Positions 48,046 through 59,765 of a stretch of 64,000 bases of DNA are shown here, in pieces. The notes beneath the pieces are model-generated. The model saw only the letters and a program-made list of their open reading frames with translations. It was not told the DNA's origin and did no database searches. Every line of letters begins with the position of its first letter. Within the stretch, counting starts at the first letter, position 1. The stretch covers positions 2,869,618 through 2,933,617 of the forward strand of contig CM071587.1 of assembly GCA_036426205.1 (NCBI GenBank), in the 5' to 3' direction. The translations under genes and the position numbers were made by a program. The DNA comes from Ascaphus truei. Lineage: Eukaryota; Chordata; Amphibia; Anura; Ascaphidae.

Positions 48046-48914
48046 TTTAATGAAGTGAGATCTAGGCCTGTATGGACCTTGGGTGCATTTAGAATTGAGC
48101 ACCTTTTCCTACACAGGCGAGTGAACCTTTTTTCACAGCAGCATCAATGTCATACAGTGCATTGTGACGTAACGTGTGTTATATACCTTGTCTGCCGCTC
48201 CAGTAACGATGGGGTTAACTGATGTTCTCCTTTTTAGAATGAACCGCAGAAACCAAGTAAATTAAGTCTAGTAGGATAAAGAAACAAAACCTGCCTGTAT
48301 GTTGTGACCCCTTTGGCCTGCGTATGGTCCGAAACATTCGGTACGGTCGTTTTCACTAGAACCTCCTCCAGCATCAGCGGAGGGTAACCTAACTCCTGCA
48401 GTTTCGGTCTTGTGTCTGGAAAGCATTAAAAAATAAATAAAAAAATGTCTCTTTCCCACTGTGCTCTGCACATGCACAGGCGTGTAATTCTCTCCGTGTT
48501 ATGGACGTATGTGCACACGCAGCGCGGTGTGGAGTAGTGCATTAACCCTTTGCGTGTCGCTCCATATTCGGAGTGCAGGCTTTGACGACTGTGCTGGTTT
48601 TCTTTGTCGGATCGGCTTCTTGCCAGAGAGATGTATATATATTATTGTGACCCTCCCTCACGCTGTAACCCATCCCCTGTGGTGCCTGTGTGTGTTTTTT
48701 AACCGTGTATGGAGTGCCGTATCTCTGGATGTCCCTGTGACCTCGGGGCCGTCGCATCAACCCCCGAGCTGCGGTTTGTTTTTTTTTATCCAGGAACAAT
48801 TCTGTGGAAAATAAATGAATCGGAGGAGACGCGTATTCTGAGTGATTTGTGCCCATGGATTTTAACCTCTTCACTGCCTGGCTCCAGTGCACCGCAGGCC
48901 TTTTCTATCAGCAA

Positions 48915-49085
48915 AGCGGTGAAAAGTTACAGGAGGTTGAAAAAAAGGCTTCTGCCCATCGAGTTCAACCCAAATCTGTTCATTTTCCCAAATTATTTAT
49001 TTATTTACCCTTTTCTGTATACAAACCACCTTTCCTTTCCATCCCGTTCCTCTCTGCACCCCCGCCTCTTATAAGACAGGCGCCT
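48915..49085 (-). mobile_element. LINE 3'-end fragment (L2/CR1 type)
   Basis: GCCCATCGAGTTCAACCCAAA is the reverse complement of the 'gttgaacttgatg' 3'-end signature seen in the fuller element at 62140-63065. Confidence 0.5.
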
Positions 49086-49411
49086 TTCACATAACTGTGG
49101 CTTGGTCCTAGAAAACCCAGTGGGAGGTGGGTTCATGGAGAGAAGAGCCTGGTTGTATTTTCAGCCAATCACAGCACTCCTTGGTTTCAGCACCTGTTAG
49201 TTACAGTACACGGCACTTGCCGTCAGCGACCTGCAGCACGTGGCTTTGCATGTTGCCATATTCTTTTGTAACCCGCGATGGGGTTAAGGACGCATTCATA
49301 CCTCATATCTTCTCTCCCAAACCCATAAACCACTTATCTATGGTTACTGTACATCTCAGACGCACTTACCAGAACACCCTCCTGCTGTCTCTAAGTTCTC
49401 CCTACTTATCA

Positions 49412-49560
49412 CTTAGATTGTAAGCTCTTCGGGGCAGGGACTCCTTTTCCTAATGTTACTCTTATGTATGAAGCGCTTATACCTATTATGTCCAGCGTGT
49501 CACTGCTGTAAAGCGCTGTGTACATGAATAGTGCTATATAAATAAAGATATACATATACA
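49412..49560 (+). repeat. CORE-SINE-like 3' part
   Basis: It begins TTAGATTGTAAGCTCTTCGG then GGCAGGGACTCC, continues through GTAAAGCGCTGTGTACATGA, and ends with TATATAAATAAAGATATAC. Confidence 0.65.
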
Positions 49561-49769
49561 CGGCAGGTTACAGTGACTCTTAACCCTTTCACTGCTGCAG
49601 TGCTCATACTGCTGCAGCATTGGACCCTTCGAGGTTCTGTCTGTATGTAGTGTGTCCGGCTTCCGAGGACGCTGTGACTTCACATCCATTTTTCTCTGTT
49701 TTATTTATTTAATTAGAAAATGTGTTACCAGGAAGTAATACAGTGAGAGTTACCTCTCGTTTTCAAGTA

Positions 49770-50056
49770 CAGCAGGGCCCCGCTTCTCGGCGCCCCGCTT
49801 ATCCGGCGGCACCGAGAAAGAGGCCGCCATCTTTGAATCAGAGGTCGCGCATGCGCAGAACGGGCGGCTGCGCCCGTCGCGCATGCGCAGACTGTTGTCT
49901 GCGTGCGCAGACATTAGGCCGCGCATGCGCAGAACGGCACAAAACTCCGTTCTGTGCATGCAAAATCACTGAAAATCGCCGGATCCGCTTTCCGGCGATT
50001 TTCACTATACGGCAGGCCCCTGGAACGGAGCCCGCCGTATACCCGGGGCCCTGCTG
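49770..50056. mobile_element. Tc1/mariner-pogo-like MITE with TA target duplication
   Basis: The ends are CAGCAGGGCCCCG and CGGGGCCCTGCTG, flanked by TA at 49768-49769 and 50057-50058. The interior has an internal hairpin GAAAATCGCCGGA / TCCGGCGATTTTC and three GCGCATGCGCAGA repeats. The flanking sequence is continuous with an older repeat also present at 23214-23340, so this is an insertion into that repeat. Confidence 0.8.
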
Positions 50057-50189
50057 TATGTCCTGGGCACAGAGTTACGATGACAAATACATGGTTACAA
50101 ATGCATCGTTACATTAAGTGAGCAGGGTTATACATTATATACAAGACATTGCATGCAGTTAGAGATAATATATGTTATAAGCGTATGTA

Positions 50190-50400
50190 ACAGTTACAGA
50201 CCAGATTACAATGTGAGACAGCTTTAGTTATGAAAGAACTTAGACTGGTGGCGGCTGTGAGAGTCTCCGGCAGACTGTTCCAGTTGTGAGGTGCACGGTA
50301 AGAGAAGGAGGAGCGGCCGGATACTTTGTTGAACATTGGGACTGTAAAACTCTTGGGACTGATGGCATTCACCCAAGAGTTCCTATGGGGTTTCCATGTA
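50190..50400 (-). mobile_element. non-LTR retrotransposon relic, RT C-terminal piece
   Basis: On the minus strand it reads NKVSGRSSFSYRAPHNWNSL then PETLTAATSLSSFITKA. The SFSYRAPxxWNSLP signature is common at the C-terminus of LINE reverse transcriptases of the CR1/Rex type. Confidence 0.6.
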
Positions 50401-51298
50401 TCCAGTGCCGTGCTGTAATATCTAATACTGTATCTAAGGGTAATTACACTATTAATTGCCAATGACACTAAAAGGAGCGTTTCTAGCTGTGAGGTTAGAC
50501 TGGCTAGAACAGCGATGAAATTCACCCACTGTCAGAAAATAAACATTAAAAGGTGTTCCGTTAACCCCTTCAGTGCCAGCAACACAATGTTCTGCACCCC
50601 TCTGTAGTGAAAAGGTTAAAGAGCCAAGTACTCCCACTCTTATTACACCCCAGCAGCGGTTTTCGCCGTGGGATCGCACGTTTGGCGTATAGACGGAACA
50701 CACGGATAACGACCCCTGACGGAGGGTGGGTTTGGGGAGCCCCCCCGAAAGGCGGTGGCAGTTTCTTGGCTCTGCACAGAGAGATTTAGCTGAAGTGGTT
50801 AAAGCGCGTGTTTGCGGTTGTTTTCCGTTTATCCGGTATGCTGACTAGATGGCGGTGGGACGGGGTGACCGCGATGGAGTGGCGCAGGGAACCCAAAGGA
50901 CACCACGCATGAAGTGGCAGAGATGTCCCGCACGTGTGCCTAGGTAACCCTTCACATAAGTGCAGCCGGCAATAATAACTGCGTGAAAAGCACGCACAGC
51001 TAACAGAGCAATGTGCTGCAGGTGTCTGGTGTGCAAGGGGTTAAGATGCTGCTATGTGGGGGTGGGCAGGGCACACAGACCCCCGTGTGAAGAGTGTATA
51101 TTCCTCCAAATCGCCAGGAGCCTGTTTGGGAACACACGAGTTACAGCTCATCTCGTCTGTGGATAGACATGTCTGCAGAGCATTACTGCCAAAGCTGTGC
51201 AGAGCGTTCCAACCAGGTATCACTGGGGAGTGACAGACCCGCAAGGTGGGTGCATCTTCTCTACCTGGGGGAAGGGGGAGGGAGAGGTACGTGTCCCT

Positions 51299-51868
51299 GA
51301 TACAAAAACAAGGCGCACAACGCACATAGTGAAGTAAAATGATGTTGTTTTACTAAAAAGTTAAAGGTTCTGCGTACATCAATTGAGAATAAAACGCAAT
51401 TGGTTAGTGGGGTTACCACACGGTGAGTCAACTGGGACGTTGTACAGCTCTTCAGTTCAGGCAGCAGGGACACACCCGTAACCGGCCAGTAGAGGAACCT
51501 TGTGGCACACTCCGCTCGTCCCAGTGGTGACAGGTGGTGAATCCGGTGAATAGTCCCGTTACAGAGTACAGAAAACTCCGTGAGTCCCACACGCCCACCT
51601 GGAGCACCACCAGTGCGTCGCTCGGCTCCGTGACGTGCCTGCCGGTGACGTAATGGGATTCTCCTCCCCCTCCGGAGTATGGGGGAAAGTCCAGGGCAGC
51701 GACAGACACGTAGAGCAGCGGGCGATAGTGAGGGGGGGGGGGGGCAGGGAGGGAAACCGAGGGCTTGGCGCAGCACCAAAGTCTGGGGAAGATTGGGGAG
51801 CAATATCTTCCAACGCGTTTCGTAACTAAAAGTTACTTCTTCAGGGGGTGCGCCTTGTTTTTGTATCG
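51299..51868. mobile_element. TIR element inserted in a minisatellite
   Basis: GATACAAAAACAAGGCGCAC at the left end and GTGCGCCTTGTTTTTGTATC at 51849-51868 are perfect 20-bp inverted repeats. The flanking DNA on the left (GAGAGGTACGTGTCCCT) is a unit of the minisatellite that resumes near 52030. An 'AACGCGTTTCG' core lies at 51813-51824. Confidence 0.7.
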
Positions 51869-52027
51869 TTTCTCCAATAGCAGGGGTGTCGAGCCACCCC
51901 TTCATGAAGGCTGCAGACGCATCATAGTGACCTCCATTACAAGGTTTAATCACGCCAAATTGTGTCACTGTCAGCACGTGTTTTTATGTGGGACTATGTT
52001 CTAGTTGCGCACTGATCACCTTTTTTT

Positions 52028-53565
52028 CCATGTGTCCCTGATGTCTGTATATTAGGAGGGGGGGGGAGGTATGTGTCCCTGATGTCTGTGTATTAGGAGG
52101 GGGGGAGAGGTATGTGTCCCTGATGTCTGTGTATTAGGAGGGAGTGAGAGGTACGTGTCCCTGATATCTGTGTATTAGGAGGGAATGAGAGGTATGTGTC
52201 CCTGATGTCTCTGTATTAGGAGGGGGTGAGAGGTATTTGTCCCTGATGTCTGCGTATTAGGGGGGGTGAGATGTATGTGTATTAGGAAGAGGTCAGAGGT
52301 ACGTGTCCCTAATGTCTCTGTATTAGGAGGGAATGAGAGGTATGTGTCCCTGATGTCTCTGTATTAGGAGGGGCTGAGAGGTACGTGTCCCTGATATGTC
52401 TGTGTATTAGGAGGTAGTGAGAGGTACGTGTTCCTGATATCTGTATTAGGAGCAGGTGAGATACAAACATCCCTGAGGTCTGTGTATTAGGAGGGGGGGG
52501 GGGGGAGAGGTACGTGTCCCTGATGTCTGTGTATTACGAGGGAGTGAGAGGTATGTGTCCCTGATGTCTGTGTATTAGGAGGGGGGAGAGGTATGTGTTC
52601 CTGATGTCTGTGTATTAGGAGGGAGTGAGAGATATGTGTCCCTAATGTCTGTGTTTTAGGAGGGAGTGAGAGGTACGTGTCCCTGATGTCTGTGTATTAG
52701 GAGGGAGTGAGAGGTATGTGTCCCTGATGTCTGTGTATTAGGAGGGGGGAGAGGTATGTGTTCCTGATGTCTGTGTATTAGGAGGGAGTGAGAGATATGT
52801 GTCCCTAATGTCTGTGTTTTAGGAGGGAGTGAGAGGTACGTGTCCCTGATGTCTGTGTATTAGGAGGGAGTGAGATGTATGTGTCCCTGATGTGTGTGTA
52901 TTAGGAGGGGGGGGGGTACTGTGACCCTGATGCTGTGGGTATCAGGAGGGATAGAGAAGTTATGTGTCCTGATAGTCGTTGTATTAGGAGGGAGTGAGAG
53001 GTACAGTGTCCGCTTGATGTCGGTATTATGGGGGAATGAGAAGTAGGTGTCCCTGCTGTCTGTGCGTTAGGAGGGACGTGAGAGGGGATAGTGTCCCTGA
53101 GGTCGTGTATTAGGAGGGAATGAGAAGTATGTGTCCTGTGTCTGGTTTATGGGGGGGTGGGGGGAGAGATATGTGTCCCTAATGTCTGTGTATTAAGAGG
53201 AAGGGGAGAGGCACATGTCCCTGATGTCTGTGGATTAAGAGGAAGGGGAGAGGCACATGTCCCTAATGTCTGTGTATTAGGAGGGGGGTGGGGGGGTTGG
53301 TGGGGGGGGGGGAGAGATATGTGCCGACTGTGCTGTGTATTAGGAGGGAATGAGAAGTATGTGTCCCTGATGTCTGTGTATTAGGAGGGAATGAGAAGTA
53401 TGTGTCCCTGATGTCTGTGTATTAGGGGGGGGGGGGTGGGAGAGATATGTGTCCCTGATGTCTGTAAGGAGGGGGGGGGGGGGGGGTACGGTCCTGATGT
53501 CTGGTGTATTAGGAGGGGTGGGTGGGGGGGGGGAGAGATATGGGTCCCTAATATGTCGGTTAGGA
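52028..53565. repeat. minisatellite, about 41-bp units
   Basis: About 36 units of GTATTAGGAGGGAGTGAGAG then GTATGTGTCCCTGATGTCTGT. The later part (after 52900) is increasingly irregular, with G-tract length changes. An isolated matching unit lies at 51271-51298, left of the inserted TIR element. Confidence 0.92.
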
Positions 53566-54079
53566 AGGGGGGGTGTGACTCCAGTCTCTATGGTCTGACA
53601 GGCACACTCAGGGACGTGAGATCAGATTTCAGGGGGGGTGTCACTTGCCCCCCTCCCTGGGCTTGGCGTCCTGTAGTTATACTGTACACTGCTGCAACCT
53701 GTCACCGTGTCCCAGACATCCTGGGAGGGGGGTGGCACCCTCTGTGATAGTGACAGCGGTCCCGCGCGAGGGACCCCCCGCTTGTCTGTGCCCTGGCCAG
53801 GGATGGGGGGGCTGTACACACCCCACGTGACACAAAGTGAGTATCTTGTTCATTTTCTGGGCAGACTGTGTAACCCTTGTCTCCCCCAGTCAGCATTAAC
53901 CCATTATTAGCCAGTGCGAGTATGGGGAGAAGCCAGGCAGGGCTATAGGAGTTAAGAAGGTGAATATGAATATAATAAGGGTGACGTATACATTGAAACA
54001 ACATTTCCTGTTTGTTGCCAAATGTGTTTATTTTTTAGATGATTTAAAACAAAACTTCTATATAAAGGTTTTCCCATTG

Positions 54080-54262
54080 ACGGTATGTCAATAGTTACAT
54101 AGTGAACATAAACATAGTTACATAGTTACATAGTTACATAGTTACTAGTCACATAGTCACATAGTATATAGTCCACAAGTAGATGAGGTTGAATAAAGGA
54201 CATACGTCCATCAAGTTGAAACCTATGTTGACCCTAATATAAGGGGCTATAGTAGCAGTTGG
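54080..54262 (-). mobile_element. L2/CR1-type LINE 3' end with (TAGTTACA)n tail
   Basis: GTAGATGAGGTTGAATAAAG...CATCAAGTTGAAACCTATG is the reverse complement of the 3' end of the element at 62140-63065. The adjoining octamer array TAGTTACATAGTTACATAG (54086-54165) is the simple-repeat tail typical of such elements. Confidence 0.7.
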
Positions 54263-54401
54263 ATGCAGCATTGAAGCGTATATGGGGCTGCCCGGTATCA
54301 GGGTTGGGAGGGGGCCTGAATTGCCCTTGTTTGTTGCCACAGATAAGGTCGCCCAGAGCCGGGATCACCCCCCTCTTCCATGTTCTGCCCCCGGGGTTAG
54401 G

Positions 54402-54485
54402 ATGGAAACCCTGAGCACGAGCCTGAGGAAGAGAGCAGGGCGAGGGGCATCACCGGCCGGAGACTATCACGGGGGAGCAGCTAAG
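54402..54485 (+). CDS. DEPTOR-like exon 1 (3' part secure, start unresolved)
   Basis: The last codons before a GTGAGG donor read ETITGEQL plus AG. Joined with the G of the exon at 59044 they give TGEQLR then LRLHD, the exact junction and phase seen in DEPTOR. In this frame the exon is open only from 54427, because stop codons TGA lie at 54424 and further left. The nearest ATG (54402) is in another frame and would give METLSTSLRKRAGRG. Either one base is missing or extra between 54402 and 54485, or the start lies in another exon. Identity is supported by the six-residue match and splice phase; the extent is not. Confidence 0.6.
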
Positions 54486-54519
54486 GTGAGGAGCCCGAGG
54501 GCAGAGGCACTGTCCCCTC

Positions 54520-55145
54520 AGGAACTGCCCCAGAGGGGGGGCCAATAGACACTGCCCCAGGGGAGGGGGGCCCACAAAGAGAAATGCCCCAGGGAGGGGG
54601 GCCACAAAGAACTGCCCAGGGAGGGTGGGACACAGACACCTGTGCCCAGGGGGGGCCACAAAGGCCCTGCACCAGGGAGGCGGCACAACGACTGCCAGGG
54701 TGGGGGGCACAAAGACTGCCCCAGGGAGGGGGGGGGGCCAAAGACACTGCCCCAGGGGACAGGGGGTGGGGGGCAACAGACACTGCCATAGGGAGGGGAG
54801 GCCCGGGGCACAAAGACACTGACCACCGAGGGAGGGGAGGGGACACAGACACTGGCCCCTCAGGAAGCAATGCCCCCCTGCCCAGTGAGTGGGGGGACAC
54901 AGACATGCCCCAGCGGAGGGGGGGGGGCACAGACACGTGGCTCTCAGGAACCACTGCCCCAGGGAGGCGGGTGTGGGGGGCACACAGACACTGCCCCAGG
55001 GAGGGGGGGGGGCACAAAGACACTGCCCCAGGGAGGGGGGCACAGACACTGCCTCTCAGGAACTGCCCCAGTGAGGGGGGGGGCACAGACACTGCCCCAT
55101 TGAGGGGGGGCACAGACACTGCCCCTCAGGAAATGCCCCAGAGAG
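54520..55145. repeat. G-rich minisatellite in DEPTOR-like intron 1
   Basis: Units of about 28-38 bp, CACTGCCCCAGGGAGGGGGG then GCACAAAGA, are arrayed immediately after the exon 1 donor. Open frames on both strands here are repeat-derived. Confidence 0.9.
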
Positions 55146-56299
55146 CGATAGACACATACACAGCGTATCGGTTTATTTAACGTGTGTCTTGTGACAAATG
55201 CAGAATTACTGTCTGTCTTCACCAGGCCTGTGTGTGTATTTTGCGTGTGTGTATTTTGCGTGTGTTCGTGCAGACCGGTATGTACGTTACATGTTTCTAC
55301 GCACACAGACCTGTGTACTTTACGTGTGTGCGCTCACAGACCTGTGTGTCTCCATGCAGACCTGTGTACTTTGTGTTTGCTTGTGCGCCCACAGACCTGT
55401 GTGTACTTTACCTCACAACTTGGTGAATATGTATTCTTTTATTGTGTGTTCCTATATTGTTCGTTTATCGATCGCGTGTGTGTGTGACACAGGTTTTGTG
55501 TCGAACTTATACACAAAACTTTTTGTCTGTTATTGGCTGACTGTATGTGTTACATTGTGTCACATGTTCTTGGCCTATTAGGCAACACAGGTTAACCATC
55601 TGGCACAACAAGGGTTAAGTGGGATATAAAGACTTAACCCTGTCAATGCTGGATTTTGCTTTTCCGCACTGCAGGAGTTATGGTGCCTCAGTGGCAGAGC
55701 GTGGAGCCTTATCGCTAAGGTCTGGCCCTGTATTGGAGGTCTCTGTGTGGAGCACAGAGGGGATTTCTCTGCCTGGGAGGCCACCTTACAGCAGGGGTGG
55801 CAAACTCCAGTGCTCAAGAGCTACCAGCAGGTCAGGTGTTTAGGATATCCCTGCTTCAGCACAGGGGGTGCAGTCGAAGACCTATAGTCTGTTCTCCTCC
55901 TCTCCATCCCTCTGCCGCTGTGTTTGAAGGTCCCTGTTAACCCTCCCCTCCCCGCTGTGTCACACCCCCCTACACTCGCATAACAAGTCCGGCTGGTTCC
56001 TGCGTGTGCCTTAACTCTTGGACTGCCGGACAGACCTGCCGAGTCCTGCCCAACATTCTGCAACTTATTGTGCTGCCTCCACCAGCACACGAGAGGTTAA
56101 CTCCATGTGTTTGGCAGTCGCGGTGTGTGTCAGGGGCACGGCTGTGAGCTGTGCTGTGTCCTCGGTCCTCCCGCCTGATACGCAGGGGTGACACTGCATC
56201 ACACACAAGGTCTGAGATAAGCCTCCCAAAGTCATGTGTCCGATTTACTGCCAGGCTCCCAAACATGTGGCAGCGCCCCCGGGAGGGACATTACAAACC

Positions 56300-56452
56300 G
56301 TGTCTTTATTTATATTGCGCCATTCATGTACATGGCGCCTCACCGCAGTAATACACGTGACAATCGTACAAATAACATAACACACAATGGGAAGAAGCGC
56401 TTCAGACAAGTGACATTTAGGAGTCCCTGTCCCGAAGAGCTCACAATCTAAT
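56300..56452 (-). repeat. CORE-SINE-like 3' part, inverted
   Basis: The reverse complement starts TTAGATTGTGAGCTCTTCGG, then GACAGGGACTCC, and ends in the GGCGCAATATAAATAAAGACA tail. Confidence 0.6.
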
Positions 56453-56989
56453 TACATCTATAGGAATTGCTTTAGACCGTCTAACAAGAACGTAAGCGGA
56501 AACGTTTTAGCGTTGTGCGAAGTTTTGCTGCCTCTGTGACCAGTTCAGTCTCCCGAGGTCGCGCGCTGCTTTTTCATGGCAAATAAACTCTGATAACTCT
56601 TAACACTGATACGGGCGGAAGGAGCGGCACAGTGAGTGAGGCCCCGGTAACTCCGCTGCAACGCGCGCCCGCGAGACTGGCGGCGCGTGCAGCCGATTCC
56701 CTGGTCTGCAGCTCACTGCGGGAAGAGAGACGGGGGGGGGGGGGGGGGACGGGGGCGCGGCCATGACGTCACCCGGCAGGTTCGCCCTCATTGGCTGAAC
56801 CGCCGGGGGCGTGGCTTAATTCTATTGAGAGCAGGAGCAGCTCTCGCCCCAGCGCTGCGGCCCCCCCTCGCAGCGGTCCCGGCGCCATTGCGGGGAGGGC
56901 TCTCGTCCCTGCAGCGTCCGCCACAGCGGGCGCTGTAGTAGGCAGCGGGGGCAAGGCCTTAAGATACTGACTGGCACTGAGTGTGTATC

Positions 56990-57205
56990 AGGGGAACCTG
57001 GTTCAGTTCCCGGTGTCGGCTCCTTGTGACCTTGGGTAAGTCACTTTATCTCCCTGTGCCTCAGGCACCAAAAACACATAGATTGTAAGCTCCACGGGGC
57101 AGGGACCTGTGCCTACAAAATGTCTCTGTAAAGCGTTGCGTAAAACTAGCAGCACTATACCAAGAAAATGCTGGTGTTATTATTATTATTATTATTATTA
57201 CTGCA
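56990..57205 (+). repeat. CORE-SINE (MIR-like) with conserved core
   Basis: It has the core GTGACCTTGGGTAAGTCACT then TTATCTCCCTGTGCCTCAGG, which closely resembles the MIR/CORE-SINE central domain. It is followed by the L2-type tail ATAGATTGTAAGCTCCACGG with GGCAGGGACC and an (ATT)n end. The other SINE tails in the window appear to derive from this class. Confidence 0.8.
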
Positions 57206-59043
57206 AATCCTCTTCTAAAAACTATTCCCGTATAACACCCCTGCCTGTACTGTTCAACGGCAGATTTCCCTTTTATAAGCACAACGCTTTATAGAAGGCG
57301 ACCCAGAATTTCAAAAGTGGACACATTTAAAACAAATGACATCACTTTAGAAGTAAATGACTTTCACGGTATCTGTCTAATAGCGTCTCCAGTAACGCTG
57401 TATTATTTATTTATTTCAGTTTGTTAACATATAACCTAACACAAACTCTTCCGTGTCGCAAAATGATGGTTTGGTTTCTGTTTAATAAATCGTTTGGCGT
57501 TTCCAATATATTTAACATTTTTACTCTTTGGTTTGATCGATCACATAAATGGGCCGTCTGCCTGTGGTTTTAAAGCGATTCCAAAGAGGGGCGAGCTAAA
57601 ACCTGGGACGTGGTCACCCTACTATATAAGAATAAATGTTTTGGGTTCAAACCCCACAGACGTCTCTTATTTGGGATAGTGTAGGAGTGCCTGACCCGTG
57701 TACTGCGAGCAGCACGTGGCGGTTCTGGCAGCGGAGAGGTTAAGTGAAGTATAAGGACATCTTTGTGCTCTGTCCTTGAGTTTGGGAGGAGTTTTTTTCC
57801 ATGTGCTCAAACACTGTCCAGTGTTTAAACTCCTCTGCCCTCTGGGGCATTACCCCTGCTCCAAGTGCCACCCAACGAGGACTACCCCCTCCCTGCTGGG
57901 GGCACCAAAAAGTCGGGGCCTCACTCCGATGTGCTGTGTGGCCTTCAGCCAGGGTCATGTGTTAAATCCCCACCCAAGGTACAGAGTTGGATCTCGGATG
58001 GCTTTGTCCGTGGGGTGTGAGTCAACCTGCTTCAAATCTGACTGTTACATTACTTTCTCTCTGTGCCTCAAGCCCCCACACTGGAGCGTTGGGTCTGTGG
58101 GACAGGTGTCTATTGGGTTTGAACTGTGTGTGTGCACCAGTGGTGATTACATGAATACCTCTGACGTGCTTTTACAAATGTGGCAGTTTTTTTTAACACA
58201 TGTTTAATATTGAGGATTATTATTAAAAATGAATGAGGGTGTGACCTGTCATTGTCGGAGAGCCAAGAAAGGTAAGGGGAGGCAGTAGAGGGTTTTACCT
58301 GTGTAATATCATTGTTACACACACACACACACACTCCGAACCCTCCCACGTCGCCGTGTTTACCACGTTACTTTACAGACGTTGATAAGCCTTCGGTCAC
58401 CCGGATATGATCCCTGGAACATGTCCCTGCCGTGGGAGGGTTACTGGTGGTTGGAAGGTCCTGGATAGGTATAAAGTGGTTAGATTCTTTCTCAACCTCT
58501 AATGCAGTTAGACATATTTAACGACCGTGTGACCCGGGCTTCTTGATGGCTAAGATCTAGTTTGTTGATTTTTAGAATGATAGAAGTTCTGCTAATGCCA
58601 CGTTCATTCTGTACTTTTTCTTTTTGTATTGCCATCCATTACTTTATTGGTGATTTTGGCCACCTGCCTTATATTATTATGTTCACATGCAATGGACCTT
58701 TTAAAAAGTAAATAAAATGTCACTGCCATTAGTGCACTTTTGGTCCAAGGAGAGAGACTGTCCCTTTTGTGTGCTTTTTAAAAAGCATCACAAGGTCTCT
58801 TAATCTCCAGGTGACAGGTCTATTGTCCCTTGTTTCACCAAACCGGTACCTGCTCACCAGGAGCGGTTCCAGGCAGAGCATCCCTCTTACCCCTGTGCAG
58901 GTCCCCGGGGCTGTGCTCCGTTACATAATGAGACTTATTCATACTGTAACAGATGATCCTTTTTTGTTCAGTGTTTGTGGGTGGCACGGTTTCTACATGG
59001 GCAGGGCAATAAGGCACTCGGGCTGTTGTGTTTCCTGCTGCAG

Positions 59044-59222
59044 GCTGCGGCTGCACGATGCCAAGCTGATTAAAGACCGGCGTTACCACCTGCGCACCTA
59101 CCCAAACTGCTTTGTGGCCAAGGAGCTCGCCGATTGGCTGATGGAGCACAAGGAGGCTCCGGATAGAGAGACCGCTATACGCGTCATGCAGAAACTCATG
59201 GACTATAACATCATCCATCACG
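59044..59222 (+). CDS. DEPTOR-like exon 2: first DEP domain
   Basis: The gene encodes a relative of DEPTOR, the DEP-domain mTOR-interacting protein that binds and restrains mTORC1/mTORC2. This exon reads LRLHDAKLIKDRRYHLRTYP, then NCFVAKELADWLMEHKEAP, then DRETAIRVMQKLMDYNIIHH. The KDRRYHLRTYPNCFVAKEL core and the W-L-x-E-H-K-E helix are those of DEPTOR DEP1 and are clearly closer to DEPTOR than to P-Rex or Dishevelled DEP domains. The acceptor is CTGCTGCAG (phase 2) and the donor GTGCGCC (phase 1). Exons 2-8 join in one frame for about 330 residues, and the last PDZ exon lies outside the window. The gene sits directly downstream of ARFGAP1, whereas human DEPTOR is beside COL14A1. Divergence is uneven: DEP1 and PDZ are conserved, DEP2 and the linker are not. 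I give no symbol because it is a paralogue, not the DEPTOR orthologue. Confidence 0.93.
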
Positions 59223-59461
59223 GTGCGCCCTGCCCCTGCAGCTCTCTGCTGTAAAACGGGGGCCTGTGGGGGCACGCAATGAATGCTCTGTCCGTTTTCT
59301 TATGGGCAGGGGAAAAGTGGGGCGTCAATGGAGGCCGGGATGCTACCATTGTTTTCAGGGTTCTAGCTCAGTGTTTCCAAAACGGGGGGGGGGGGGGGGG
59401 GGTAACACAGAGCAGATTCACTGCATCAATAACTAGATTTGTACATTGCAAGAAGTAAAGA

Positions 59462-59765
59462 TCCTTCTGCTGCCCGCCCCTCGCACCATGCCCACCCTTT
59501 GCGCTCTGCTGCTTGCCCCTCATGCTCTGCCCGCCACTCGCCCTGCCCACCCCTCGCGCTCTGCTGCTTGCCCTCCACTCGCTCTGTCCTGTCACCCCTC
59601 GCACTCTGCTGCTTGCCCCTCACGCCCTGCCCACCCCTCGCGCTCTGCTGCTTGCCCTCTGCCCTCCACTCGCTCTGTCCTGCCACCCCTCGCACTCTGC
59701 TGCTTGCCCCTCACGCCATGTCCACCCCTTGTGCTCTGCTGCTTGCCCATCGCAATCTGCCCTGC
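59462..59765. repeat. 39-bp minisatellite in DEPTOR-like intron 2
   Basis: Units of CGCTCTGCTGCTTGCCCCTC then ACGCCCTGCCCACCCCT, about seven and a half copies. It is preceded by a poly-G run at 59383-59402. Confidence 0.9.

Larger units (their letters stand above)
44156..54401. other. ARFGAP1 3' flank and intergenic DNA, no gene recognised
   Basis: About 10 kb with no exon I recognise. It is filled with MITEs, SINE and LINE fragments and a large minisatellite (listed separately). In human the right-hand neighbour of ARFGAP1 is COL20A1; no collagen Gly-X-Y exon or fibronectin repeat is visible here. Confidence 0.55.
55146..59043 (+). other. DEPTOR-like intron 1, repeats and a CpG-rich islet
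   Basis: It contains a truncated hAT MITE (55793-55880), a SINE copy (56300-56452, minus), a CpG-rich islet (56630-56945) with an inverted GGTTC...GAACC hairpin module at 56779-56801, a CORE-SINE (56990-57205) and an (ATT)n tract at 57177-57200. No coding exon recognised. Confidence 0.5.

Noticed and set aside
54450..55180. Proline/glycine-rich open frames on both strands
   Set aside because: They fall in the G-rich tandem array after DEPTOR-like exon 1.
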